Of a DNA stretch of 64,000 bases, positions 8,487 through 16,474 are shown piece after piece. Source of the DNA: Scatosoma sp045614565 (GTDB lineage: Bacteria; Bacillota; Clostridia; Christensenellales; Borkfalkiaceae); contig JAZLDG010000105.1 of NCBI GenBank assembly GCA_045614565.1, forward strand, positions 1 to 64,000, in the 5' to 3' direction. Position numbers and translations under genes: made by a program. The notes below the pieces were generated by a model. It was not told the DNA's origin, did no database searches, and saw only the letters and a program-made list of their open reading frames with translations. Within the stretch, counting starts at the first letter, position 1. The number at the start of each line of letters is the position of its first letter.

Positions 8487-9833
8487 CTACATTTTATTTA
8501 TATAATTCGAGAAGCCATCATAATGAAAAATAACATTTGATTCTCCAAAGAATGATTTATATCTTTTTTCAGGTAGTTGCATTTTATTAACAAATTGTGT
8601 CGCTTCTTTCTCATTAAATCCTTGAGATAAAAACTTTTCGTAATAAAATTGGGGGTTATCAGAATAATGCAGAACCACCTCTATTACAGTTTCACTATTT
8701 ATGGCTTTTTTAAGAAGGCATCTCATTTCAAAATCTGCTTCAGGGAAGGAATAACCAATAAATACTAATTTATTCGCCTCATTTAATTCTATATACGCAT
8801 TGTGCCATATATTTTTAATGCTTAAATTGTCTAATGATTTTAAAAACGTAGGTGTAATGATCATGCATTGTAATCTCGGAAAAACTTGATTATATGTATT
8901 TCCTTCTTCACTGCAAAATGGACATAAAACATTATTAAATTCGTCATTAGCAATTTCTTTGTCAAAATCAGTAAAAACTCTTCCACATTTAGGACATTCA
9001 AGCCAACCCAATGAACCATGCATCTTTAAAATTTTAATATTTTTTATTCCTTTAGCTTTAATATTGGTAAATGGAAGATGTGTGCCTTTTTTATCCAATG
9101 TGTCATTATAAAAACATAAGTCTGGAAGAATTTTTTGTTGATGAGGAGTGAGGGTTTGATTATAGTTTATACAAATGTCATTTGTAATATGTTCTAGTAG
9201 GCTATCCCAATTCATTGTTATAACAGTAAAAACATCTTCTTTTAAAGTTGCTTGTTTTCTTTTTTCAAACAACTTTTTTGCAAAGTTCCTATATGTTTCT
9301 GGGTTAGAGTTTTTAACGGTCGCATATATCAAAGCATAAACAATACAAAGCTTTAGTTTTCTATGATACTCCGCTATATCTTTGTTGGTATATGTCTTAA
9401 AATGTTCATGTCTTATTTGAACGTTATCAAATATAGTAAACAAATCTTCAAGAGAAATTTCCACTTTTGATATAATACTATACGCATCTTTGAATATTTC
9501 TTTTCGTTTTTCTTCCAATGCAAAATCCGAAGAAGGGATATTGTCTGCACTTCTTATTAGAGAATTAAACTTTAGAATATTTTCTTTAGATGAAAAATTA
9601 CTTATAATAAACTTACCTAAATCTCTTCGATATTGATCAAATATAGAATAATAGTTCATCAATCCTTGTAAATTTGCTTCAACTTCCATATTTAAGATAT
9701 CTGCATCTGCCGTGATCCCTGATCTATCTTCTTCAATACTATAAACAAGTTGCAAGATTTCAGATTGTATAGGTAAGTTTGCAGTTTTTGATGCCCCAGC
9801 GCCTAAAATATAAACTGTTTTATCTTTACTCAT
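8487..9833 (-). CDS. SIR2-like domain protein with embedded zinc ribbon
   Basis: A 448-aa protein with a Rossmann-type SIR2 fold. The motif LGAGAS at 11-16 would bind NAD ribose-phosphate, TMNWDSLLE corresponds to the family NxD motif, and KMHGSLGW holds the candidate catalytic His. A four-Cys zinc ribbon (CPKCG about 40 residues before CPFCSE) follows, then FIGYSFPEADFEM near the C terminus. SIR2_2-type proteins in bacterial defence systems (ThsA, DSR, SIR2-HerA) deplete NAD in infected cells. The gene overlaps the end of the preceding gene by 8 bp, so it is translated together with the TGT-like protein. NADase activity is inferred. Confidence 0.85.
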   Translation of the reverse strand: MSKDKTVYILGAGASKTANLPIQSEILQLVYSIEEDRSGITADADILNMEVEANLQGLMNYYSIFDQYRRDLGKFIISNFSSKENILKFNSLIRSADNIPSSDFALEEKRKEIFKDAYSIISKVEISLEDLFTIFDNVQIRHEHFKTYTNKDIAEYHRKLKLCIVYALIYATVKNSNPETYRNFAKKLFEKRKQATLKEDVFTVITMNWDSLLEHITNDICINYNQTLTPHQQKILPDLCFYNDTLDKKGTHLPFTNIKAKGIKNIKILKMHGSLGWLECPKCGRVFTDFDKEIANDEFNNVLCPFCSEEGNTYNQVFPRLQCMIITPTFLKSLDNLSIKNIWHNAYIELNEANKLVFIGYSFPEADFEMRCLLKKAINSETVIEVVLHYSDNPQFYYEKFLSQGFNEKEATQFVNKMQLPEKRYKSFFGESNVIFHYDGFSNYINKM

Positions 9834-11247
9834 AGTCTTTCAATATTGAATTCCATATTTTTAAGTATTCCAAATTATCATCTTTAAGTAATACGGAACT
9901 CCTTTTAAATGTATCGTACTGTGTTAAAAGATTTCCATTTAATTCTTCAAGTTTATCTTTTTCAATAGATTTAAACTCCCGCATTTTACACAACAAATAA
10001 TGGTATAAGCAATTTTGCTTAGTGTCTGATGAAGCCTTTTTTCTTCTAAGCACTTGATTTTTACGTTTCACATCATAAAACTCTCTACTTTCGAATTCTA
10101 TGAAATTAATCATTTCTCTTTTCAAAACTGTTTTACACTGGTCGCATTTACATATTTGATTATAGTAGCGAGAGGTATCTCCCCAATCTAAAGCGGAAGA
10201 ATTAATGACACCTACTCCTTCCAACATGTAAAAGGAATCCGTAAAATCCATTCTTTTATGAATAGGGAAGAAATAATACTTTGAAACAGGCAATCCTCCA
10301 CCCACGGGATAAACTTTTCTACTTTCCCCATATTCTAAGCCATGTGAAACTCCGTTTAATAATCCTATTTCTTTGTGTGTTAACATGATGGAAAAATATC
10401 CACCATACATATTATATTTGGTTTTACATTTAAGGTTTTTAAGCAGCATTGTAAAAGAATAAAGTTCATCTGCTGTAGCTTCATGTTCATTTAAATCATC
10501 AACCCATATTGTTAACCCGGCTAAATTAAGTTTGTTATATTCATTTATGATGTATAAAAGCAATTCATTATCTTGAAAAATGTTTTTATTAATAGTTAAC
10601 TGTGCAAATATAGGACAATTGTTGAAATTTTTCCCTGATAAAGATATTGCTTTATCCGCAAATTTTATATTTAAATCAATCCACTCTTTTACATCTATAT
10701 CATCCGCATTAATATAAAAATAAGGCGCTATTAAAAATTTAGGATGAAGCTGGGGTAAATCATTTTTAGAGACATAAGTTATGTATTTGCCTAAATCGTT
10801 ATCTTGTATATGTTGAGCGATTAAACAATATTGGAAATTTAAAACATTTTCACAAAAGATATCAAATGTATTAGGATCAAAAAAATCTTTTGGAGAAATC
10901 GTTTCTCCGTCTTTAATTTTTAATACAGGTCCCCCGTACTTTTCTATCAATTTTTCTATTGACTTTTTAAGAATCTTCTCGCCTGTATCTTTTTTCTTAT
11001 TGTATAGTAAATCTATAGTGTTAACCTTGCTCGTTGATTGAAAAGCGTATGTTATAGGGTCTATAAAAAATCCTTTTTCTGGCTTGGAAAAAAACTTGTC
11101 AACTATAAATTGAGAAATTGCATTTGAAACATATGCCGCCGTATTGCCATTAATACTTAAATAGTCATAAGCACCTAAAGCTTTTTCAAGATGCATTTTT
11201 TCAGCAACTGTTCCGTATCTCAAAATATGGATGGTTTTTTCTTTCAT
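9826..11247 (-). CDS. Uncharacterised 473-aa protein with a TGT-like zinc motif
   Basis: I cannot name this protein with confidence. Near residues 360-375 it has an INSS-AL-x-R stretch followed by CKCDQC. About 55 residues later comes CLYHYLLC. The C-x-C-x2-C...H layout, with the spacing of an upstream LTIWVDDL strand and a glycine-rich VGGGLPVSKYY, recalls tRNA-guanine transglycosylases and the DNA-acting DpdA relatives, which are TIM barrels. The position where TGTs have the catalytic Asp seems to be Asn here. The start has AGGAG ten bases upstream and the gene follows the ATPase gene by 25 bp. The length is near that of DpdA-type proteins. A nucleic-acid base-exchange or base-sensing role is speculative. 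Confidence 0.7.
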   Translation of the reverse strand: MKEKTIHILRYGTVAEKMHLEKALGAYDYLSINGNTAAYVSNAISQFIVDKFFSKPEKGFFIDPITYAFQSTSKVNTIDLLYNKKKDTGEKILKKSIEKLIEKYGGPVLKIKDGETISPKDFFDPNTFDIFCENVLNFQYCLIAQHIQDNDLGKYITYVSKNDLPQLHPKFLIAPYFYINADDIDVKEWIDLNIKFADKAISLSGKNFNNCPIFAQLTINKNIFQDNELLLYIINEYNKLNLAGLTIWVDDLNEHEATADELYSFTMLLKNLKCKTKYNMYGGYFSIMLTHKEIGLLNGVSHGLEYGESRKVYPVGGGLPVSKYYFFPIHKRMDFTDSFYMLEGVGVINSSALDWGDTSRYYNQICKCDQCKTVLKREMINFIEFESREFYDVKRKNQVLRRKKASSDTKQNCLYHYLLCKMREFKSIEKDKLEELNGNLLTQYDTFKRSSVLLKDDNLEYLKIWNSILKDYE

Positions 11248-11272
11248 AGGTTTCTCCTTTATAGTTAAGTTT

Positions 11273-12490
11273 TTATATTTCTTCCAAAATGTTATCGTTC
11301 AACAAGAAGTCAAACACATTTATCTTTTTATATCCGTTTTTTAAGTTCACAAATGGATCATCGTCCATCGTAATAACAATCTTTTTGTATCCATCATCTA
11401 AACCATAAAACGAAGATACTTCTTGCTCGTTTTTGTCGGGGTCGCTTAAAGTATATGCTACTTGAATATAGTATAAATTTTTGTCGTCGCGTGCAACAAA
11501 ATCAATTTCTTTAACATTGTTTTTCCCGATATCAACAATATATCCACGACGAATTAAATCAAGATAGATAATGTTTTCAAGAGAGTGGGTAATTTCAATT
11601 TGTCTATAATTCAATTTGCTATTTCTAATACCCAAGTCGGAAATATAATATTTGTTTAACGTTTTTAAATATTGTTTTCCCTTAATATCGTAACGTTGCG
11701 CTTTGTAGAACAAATAAGCATCACAAACAAAATCAAGATAATTTCCAATGGTATCGTGCGTAACTTTGCTATAACCATTACTTTTTAACGTATCTGCAAT
11801 TTTATTTGCACTGACGTAAGAGCCTATGTTAGAACATAAAAACTCAATTACTGCCTCAAATAAATTGCCTTGACGAATACCGTGTCTATCAATAATATCC
11901 TTGCCAACTACGGTATCACATATCATTTTTAAGTATTCCACTTTGTTTTTATTGTCATTTTCAGCAACTAGATAAGGCAATCCACCATACATAAGATAAT
12001 TGTTAAAACATTGCCTTTTATCTCCGCCATAGTAGGCATAAAACTCGGCAAAAGAAAGAGGATACACCTTAATTTCAATACTTCGTCCACGCATTTTTGT
12101 GTTTATATCTTTAGATAACAACTTGGAGTTAGAGCCTGTAATATAAACGTCGCAATTATAATCGACACGCAATCCATTTACTATATCTTCAAAACCATCC
12201 ACAAATTGAATTTCATCTATAAAGACATAATATTTTTCATCCGTAACAATTTGCTCGACTACAGCATTGTACAAAGCATCTGCCTCGCGCAACCCTTCGT
12301 TTCTTTTTGTTTCAAGGTTAATTTTGATTATATTTTCTTTCTTTACGCCTATGCTTAAAAGATAATCGTAATAGATGTTAAACAAAAGCACTGATTTTCC
12401 ACATCTACGAATACCCGTTATGACTTTAACAATATCTTTATCTTTTTGGCTTATTAATTTATCTAAATATTTTTGCCTATTGATATACAT
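11273..12490 (-). CDS. AAA-type ATPase with DUF4143 C-terminal domain
   Basis: A 405-aa cytoplasmic protein. The Walker A motif is GIRRCGKS (about 26-33). The Walker B is YYVFIDEIQ (about 92-100). ITGSNSKLL is the sensor-1-like stretch typical of AAA_14 ATPases, and the YGGLP motif follows. The C-terminal domain carries D-(x)n-E-I-D-F and a YIQVAYTL strand, a restriction-endonuclease-like fold usual in DUF4143 proteins. These proteins are common on mobile DNA and their role is largely unknown. It is first in the minus-strand operon and has its own consensus promoter (12520-12548). It may be an independent gene or the ATPase part of the putative defence module. Confidence 0.85.
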   Translation of the reverse strand: MYINRQKYLDKLISQKDKDIVKVITGIRRCGKSVLLFNIYYDYLLSIGVKKENIIKINLETKRNEGLREADALYNAVVEQIVTDEKYYVFIDEIQFVDGFEDIVNGLRVDYNCDVYITGSNSKLLSKDINTKMRGRSIEIKVYPLSFAEFYAYYGGDKRQCFNNYLMYGGLPYLVAENDNKNKVEYLKMICDTVVGKDIIDRHGIRQGNLFEAVIEFLCSNIGSYVSANKIADTLKSNGYSKVTHDTIGNYLDFVCDAYLFYKAQRYDIKGKQYLKTLNKYYISDLGIRNSKLNYRQIEITHSLENIIYLDLIRRGYIVDIGKNNVKEIDFVARDDKNLYYIQVAYTLSDPDKNEQEVSSFYGLDDGYKKIVITMDDDPFVNLKNGYKKINVFDFLLNDNILEEI

Positions 12491-12519
12491 AAAACCCTCT
12501 ACAATATTTTGTTTACTCT

Positions 12520-12548
12520 ATTATACTCGCAAAACTTTTATTTGTCAA
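12520..12548 (-). promoter_or_regulatory. Promoter of the ATPase/SIR2 operon
   Basis: On the minus strand TTGACA (12543-12548) and TATAAT (12520-12525) are separated by 17 bp, a full consensus. I see no other good promoter down to the recombinase, so all six genes may be one transcript. Confidence 0.75.
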
Positions 12549-12727
12549 TATTTTTTGCGAATAGATATTGACGTTTTATATAAAAATTTTTATTTATTAA
12601 AAATTTCTTGTCGAATGTGCAAAAATTTTCAATAGAAACAAGTTGTTAATTATATTATAGCATAATAAATATGACAATCTAAGTCATATTAAATAAATTT
12701 TTATTTTTTCTTTAAAGTCTTTTTTAA

Positions 12728-12756
12728 TTGAAAAAACTAGTTAAAAACTGTATAAT
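12728..12756 (+). promoter_or_regulatory. Promoter of the small ORF / tRNA-like transcript
   Basis: TTGAAA (12728-12733), 17 bp, TATAAT (12751-12756). It is divergent from the ATPase operon promoter. The transcript would run about 290 nt to the terminator at 13021. Confidence 0.7.
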
Positions 12757-12864
12757 ATAGAAAAGACCTTTATAGGCATTTTTTCATATTTTCTTTTTTG
12801 CTTAACAATAACCCTTTCTTTTAAACTGCAAATTAAAATTTCATTAAAAAGTGAGGTGTCCTTA

Positions 12865-12969
12865 ATGGTAAAATTATTGTTGATAGGTATTATGGGGATG
12901 GTTCCTACCTTTTACTCTGGGTATTGTAGCATATTGCTAAACAAAAAAGAACGTGGAAAGATGCGTTAA
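12865..12969 (+). CDS. 34-aa small hydrophobic protein
   Basis: The ATG has GAGGTG at 12852-12857. The product begins MVKLLLIGIMGMVPTFYSGY and ends with a basic tail, KKERGKMR. It has one possible membrane segment followed by positive charges, like small membrane proteins or type I toxins. It has its own promoter and terminator. The second half of the ORF lies inside the tRNA-like sequence 12919-13016, so either the peptide or the RNA may be the functional product. It is too short for reliable family assignment. Confidence 0.5.
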   Translation: MVKLLLIGIMGMVPTFYSGYCSILLNKKERGKMR

Positions 12970-13016
12970 TTATATAGGTAGAGTACTGTGAGGTTCGATT
13001 CCTCAAATACCCACCA
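12919..13016 (+). ncRNA. tRNA-like RNA with acceptor stem, T arm and CCA but no normal anticodon arm
   Basis: GGGTATT (12919-12925) pairs exactly with AATACCC (13006-13012), followed by discriminator A and encoded CCA. A perfect T arm, TGAGG-TTCGATT-CCTCA (12989-13005), sits in the right place. The 63 nt between acceptor and T arm cannot form a standard D arm plus anticodon arm. GGTAGAGTACTG just before the T arm looks like the 3' half of a tRNA D loop. It could be a decayed tRNA carried by the element or a functional tRNA mimic. Confidence 0.5.
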
Positions 13017-13020
13017 AAAA

Positions 13021-13048
13021 ACGACGGTTTCATACCGTCGTTTTTATC
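13021..13048 (+). terminator. Terminator after the tRNA-like RNA
   Basis: ACGACGGT (13021-13028), loop TTCAT, ACCGTCGT (13034-13041), then a T-rich tail. It follows the CCA by four bases. Confidence 0.8.
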
Positions 13049-13097
13049 TTTCGTCAGATTTATGTATTCAAACTTTTTGAAAAGCTGTCATTAGGTA

Positions 13098-13126
13098 TTG
13101 ATTTTTTTCGTAGGATATGGTATAAT
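13098..13126 (+). promoter_or_regulatory. Promoter of the structured RNA at 13132
   Basis: TTGATT (13098-13103), 17 bp, TATAAT (13121-13126). The predicted start is at about 13132-13133, exactly where the 11-bp closing stem begins. Confidence 0.7.
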
Positions 13127-13131
13127 AACTA

Positions 13132-13285
13132 TGCGACACAGTTAAATATTTTTCGTCCTAAGTTTACGTTTGGCAAAAACGTAGGCTTTGCTTGCCATCT
13201 CTTAGGACGATGTGAACTGTGTCGCAACAGAAGCGGGACTGCGTTTTTCGGTGCGTGGTTTCGACTGCGCACTTTTTTATTTTTA
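13132..13285 (+). ncRNA. Candidate structured small RNA, about 150 nt
   Basis: GCGACACAGTT (13133-13143) pairs exactly with 13215-13225. Inside it TCGTCCTAAG (13153-13162) pairs exactly with 13201-13210. The tip can form ACGTTT/AAACGT or, alternatively, GGCAA/TTGCC, so it might switch. A terminator (GTGCG...CGCAC, 13251-13272, then T6) ends it. No ORF of note lies inside. I do not recognise a known RNA family. Without a reverse transcriptase nearby a retron is unlikely. The remaining bases to 13389 show nothing else. Confidence 0.6.
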
Positions 13286-13389
13286 GACTAATTTAGTATT
13301 TTGGTGAGTAAAAAATCTTTTATTTTCGTCTTATAAGTAAGAAGTAGGATGATGTTTGAGATTAAAAATAATTATTACCAGGTGATAAT

Positions 13390-14046
13390 ATGGGGTGGAA
13401 AAATAAATTTATAGTTTCATTTATAGTATTAATTTTAAGTGTATGTGTGTTTTTGGGTGTATTAATATTGCAGCCATTTAATAATAAAAGCACTGTATTA
13501 ATAGTTGGTGCAGTATGTATTTTATTGTTCTTTTTTGCAACATATTTTTCAACTATCTATTTTAGAAGATGGCAAGGTTATTATTCTAAAAATAATAAAT
13601 TTTCAATTAGTGTAGAAACGGAAAAAGAGTTGATGAATGCTGTTATTAAAAACTTATCAACATTTGGTTATGATAAAAGTTTAGAAACTGTACAATATGA
13701 TTTATATGAACTTGCATATAAAAAAACAATATACTATTTTCTAATTTATAAAAATGGAAATAATCACAAAGATAAATCATATTCAAAGTTGGCAAAAGAA
13801 TTAGATAATAATCTTAAAAATTGCAGTTTGAAATTATCTACAAAAAGTGGTCATTTAGTGATAATTGAAGAATTATCACAATTAGATAAAACTAAATTGT
13901 ATTCCGAAAGTAAAAAAATGACGATTGATTTTGTCTTGGTTGACTATGGTGATAAATGCGCCTATGTTGAATCGTCAAGTTTGCTTAATGCGGTTGAACA
14001 GCGAAAGGAAATAAAACAAGTTCTTAAAGATATAATTATTTTTTAA
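13390..14046 (+). CDS. Two-helix membrane protein of unknown function, 218 aa
   Basis: Two hydrophobic segments (about 8-28 and 37-57) are followed by a ~160-residue soluble domain rich in Lys, Tyr and Ser. The domain has a predicted alpha/beta pattern (TVQYDLYELAYKKTIYYFLIY, later MTIDFVLVDYGD). The soluble part is probably cytoplasmic or surface-facing. The start has GGTGAT a few bases upstream, which is weak. Codon use is strongly AT-rich like its neighbours. It heads a plus-strand cargo cluster of membrane and lipoprotein genes and lies 8 bp before the next gene. I do not recognise the family. Confidence 0.75.
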   Translation: MGWKNKFIVSFIVLILSVCVFLGVLILQPFNNKSTVLIVGAVCILLFFFATYFSTIYFRRWQGYYSKNNKFSISVETEKELMNAVIKNLSTFGYDKSLETVQYDLYELAYKKTIYYFLIYKNGNNHKDKSYSKLAKELDNNLKNCSLKLSTKSGHLVIIEELSQLDKTKLYSESKKMTIDFVLVDYGDKCAYVESSSLLNAVEQRKEIKQVLKDIIIF

Positions 14047-14054
14047 GGGCTTTT

Positions 14055-14447
14055 ATGTTATTCAATATTATTTTTAATACTACTCAAACAATTATATTTA
14101 TGTGCTTTAGTTTGGTGTCAGCATTGGTGGCTTGGTCTTTGATAGTCTCTCAAATTAAATATTACAATGGCAAAGAATTTAGAAAATCTGCTTATAAAAG
14201 AAAAAATTTGTTTGCAAAATTGTTTTTGAGAGGGTTAGAAGAGTTAACTAGTAGATTCAATATTATTTTGAATTTTATTGAAAATGTACTTTCTATTATA
14301 TTTATACTTTTCGGTATTTTAAATTTATGTTTTTACTTGCAAATTATTTCGGGTATAATGATAATTACTGGAATTATGCAATTGATTATAGACACCATCA
14401 TTGCATTAGAAAATGAAGGATTCAAGCATTATAGAAACAAACGATAA
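14055..14447 (+). CDS. Small membrane protein of unknown function, 130 aa
   Basis: Three strongly hydrophobic stretches (about 5-30, 75-95, 97-120) separated by a basic loop (KEFRKSAYKRKN) indicate an integral membrane protein. It follows the previous membrane protein by 8 bp and precedes the first lipoprotein by 19 bp, so co-transcription is likely. The family is unknown and no catalytic motif is visible. AAGGGC upstream is a modest ribosome site. Confidence 0.7.
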   Translation: MLFNIIFNTTQTIIFMCFSLVSALVAWSLIVSQIKYYNGKEFRKSAYKRKNLFAKLFLRGLEELTSRFNIILNFIENVLSIIFILFGILNLCFYLQIISGIMIITGIMQLIIDTIIALENEGFKHYRNKR

Positions 14448-14466
14448 TTTGTAAAGGATAATAACA

Positions 14467-15213
14467 ATGAAAAAGATTAAAAAATTATTGACAATCGGAC
14501 TTGCTGTTTTGCTTATGCTTTGTATGAGCATAAGCCTTTCGGGGTGTATATTAAAAAAATATGAAACTTACGATAGTGGGTATTTTATTTATCAAGTTTC
14601 TCATGAAAATGGCGAAGTATATATAATTGGGTTGACGGACCTGGGCAAAGAACAAGAATATTTAATTATACCTGAAACGATAGACGGTAAAAAAGTAAAT
14701 TGGATTAGTGAAACGACATTTGATGTTTATAGGACAAAAAGAAAGTATGCTAATCCAGAAGATATAACTTATAAAAGTGAAAAATTAAAGAAAGTATTTG
14801 TTGTATCAGGTATTGGTATAATAAATGCGTGGGTAAGTTCAGGGCTTTTTTCAGACAAAGAAGTATTTTATATTTCTAACGCCGACGTGAAATTTACAAA
14901 TAAATTTTATCGCACAAGTCTTAAAGCAAACAAGGTTAGAACTACCGCAAACGTTTCTTATGATTACAATTATGAAAATTCGCCTAATGACGGGTATTAT
15001 TGGATTGATAATTATGGTTATGGCGAAAAAATCGAATATATCCCCGAACAACCTATCCGTGACGGGTACACGTTCATCGGTTGGTATAAAGAAAGCGAGT
15101 GTATCAACGCGTGGAATTTTGAAACGGATACTCTACCGCAAGCACAATATGATGACCAAGAAAGAGAGATTTATCAAGAAACAAAACTCTATGCAAAATG
15201 GATAAAGGAATAA
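14467..15213 (+). CDS. Lipoprotein with C-terminal InlB-type repeat, 248 aa
   Basis: A signal peptide MKKIKKLLTIGLAVLLMLC ends in the lipobox LSGC (Cys about 27), so the protein should be anchored outside the membrane. The central region is a beta-rich domain of unknown type. The C terminus carries one Listeria-Bacteroides/InlB B repeat (GYTFIGWYKE ... LYAKW), common in surface proteins of gut Firmicutes. It is the first of three consecutive genes with nearly the same leader. AAGGATAATAAC precedes the ATG. A surface-adhesion or binding role is inferred. Confidence 0.85.
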   Translation: MKKIKKLLTIGLAVLLMLCMSISLSGCILKKYETYDSGYFIYQVSHENGEVYIIGLTDLGKEQEYLIIPETIDGKKVNWISETTFDVYRTKRKYANPEDITYKSEKLKKVFVVSGIGIINAWVSSGLFSDKEVFYISNADVKFTNKFYRTSLKANKVRTTANVSYDYNYENSPNDGYYWIDNYGYGEKIEYIPEQPIRDGYTFIGWYKESECINAWNFETDTLPQAQYDDQEREIYQETKLYAKWIKE

Positions 15214-15217
15214 GAAA

Positions 15218-15730
15218 ATGAAAAAGATTAAAAAATTATTAACAATCGGGCTTGCGGTTTTGCTTATGCTTTGTATGGGTGTAAGCCTTGTCGGGTGTGC
15301 AGGAATAAAAGAAAAAGAAGCAAGGGCGAGAATTAAAAATTGCTTTGATATAGAAGTTCCCAAAGAAGCGAAAATGGTATATAATTATTATCAATCTTGG
15401 CAAGAATCCATAGGATATACTGTTTTTATCTTTGAGCAAGAGCCTACGGATTGGCTAAATGAAAGTGAATTTCTTAAAGAAAAAGACGAGAAATTTCAAA
15501 GTAAAGCAAAAGATACCGTTGATAAATATTTTGAGTTTAGTAAGTACGCAACGCCCGAAGATAATAAATTTCTTGGCAGTGGCTTAACGGTTTTACCCGA
15601 AGAATATCTTCCCGATTTTGAGAAAGAATATTACTGGAAAGAACACAAAAGGGATAATGAGATTGATATTGTTGCCTTACTATACGTTCCCGAAAAACTT
15701 ATGCTTGTTTATTTTGTAAAAACGTGGTAA
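15218..15730 (+). CDS. Lipoprotein, 170 aa
   Basis: The signal peptide is almost identical to those of the flanking genes and ends LVGC (lipobox). The mature part is acidic and Lys-rich, with alternating strands (AKMVYNYYQSW, GYTVFIFEQEP) and a hydrophobic C-terminal strand (LMLVYFVKTW). The mature sequence is not obviously related to its two neighbours. It begins 4 bp after the preceding stop, and its stop overlaps the upstream end of the next reading frame. Function unknown. Confidence 0.8.
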   Translation: MKKIKKLLTIGLAVLLMLCMGVSLVGCAGIKEKEARARIKNCFDIEVPKEAKMVYNYYQSWQESIGYTVFIFEQEPTDWLNESEFLKEKDEKFQSKAKDTVDKYFEFSKYATPEDNKFLGSGLTVLPEEYLPDFEKEYYWKEHKRDNEIDIVALLYVPEKLMLVYFVKTW

Positions 15731-15747
15731 AAATGACGGAGAAAACT

Positions 15748-16374
15748 ATGAAAAAGATTAAAAAATTATTGACAATCGGGCTTGCGGTTTTACTTTTGTT
15801 TTGTATAAGCGTGAGCCTTGCCGGTTGCAAGAAAGGCTGGTATGCGGATGAACATAAGTTTTTATATGAAAAAATGAGCGAAATTCCTATTGAATATAGT
15901 GGTTATTCTTTAGAGGAAAACAACACCGATTATATGATTCAGCACAAAGGCGGTGAATATACGTGTCAAGATGAAAAATTAATTGTGTCATACGGAGATT
16001 CTTTCAAAATTAACTTCAAAAACAACGAGACAATTATAGATGTTGCGTTTATGGAAGAACGAAGCACTGTATATAATGATATAAATAAAATTTGGGAAGG
16101 GAAATTGGAGAAAGGAGGTGCTCAAGAAACAAGCGAAATTGAACATGTTGTGGTTTTTGACAACAAAATATTTATAATAACTGAGGGATTAAAAGTTCAC
16201 TTGGCGGGTTCGGTTAAAGGAGAAACACCATATGTTTTATATTATTATGATATAGACGCAGATATGGTTTATTATTGTGGATTCTATTCAGGGGAACTTA
16301 ATGAATATGAATGTTATGACGGTTTTAGGCCAGACCAACAATTGATGATAGTAAAGGTTCAAAAATGTCCGTAA
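15748..16374 (+). CDS. Lipoprotein, 208 aa
   Basis: The leader MKKIKKLLTIGLAVLLLFC with lipobox LAGC copies that of the two preceding genes. I start at 15748: GGAG at 15738-15741 fits and the protein then begins exactly like its paralogues. An ATG at 15724 in the same frame has no ribosome site of its own. The mature part is beta-rich with many Tyr and Glu (YYYDIDADMVYYCGFYSG). Function unknown. It is the last of the lipoprotein trio. Confidence 0.8.
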   Translation: MKKIKKLLTIGLAVLLLFCISVSLAGCKKGWYADEHKFLYEKMSEIPIEYSGYSLEENNTDYMIQHKGGEYTCQDEKLIVSYGDSFKINFKNNETIIDVAFMEERSTVYNDINKIWEGKLEKGGAQETSEIEHVVVFDNKIFIITEGLKVHLAGSVKGETPYVLYYYDIDADMVYYCGFYSGELNEYECYDGFRPDQQLMIVKVQKCP

Positions 16375-16474
16375 GAAATGTTTTTGAAACAGAAAACGGG
16401 TACATAATAGTTAGCACAAAAAGTCAAGACTTGTAAAATAATTTTAGATATAATAAAATCGCGGAGGTTAAGAA

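Noticed and set aside
12919..13016. Normal tRNA or tmRNA
   Set aside because: No anticodon arm can form, and at 98 nt it is too short for tmRNA and its tag frame.
13132..13285. Retron or 6S RNA for the structured RNA
   Set aside because: No reverse transcriptase is near, and the shape lacks the central bubble of 6S RNA.
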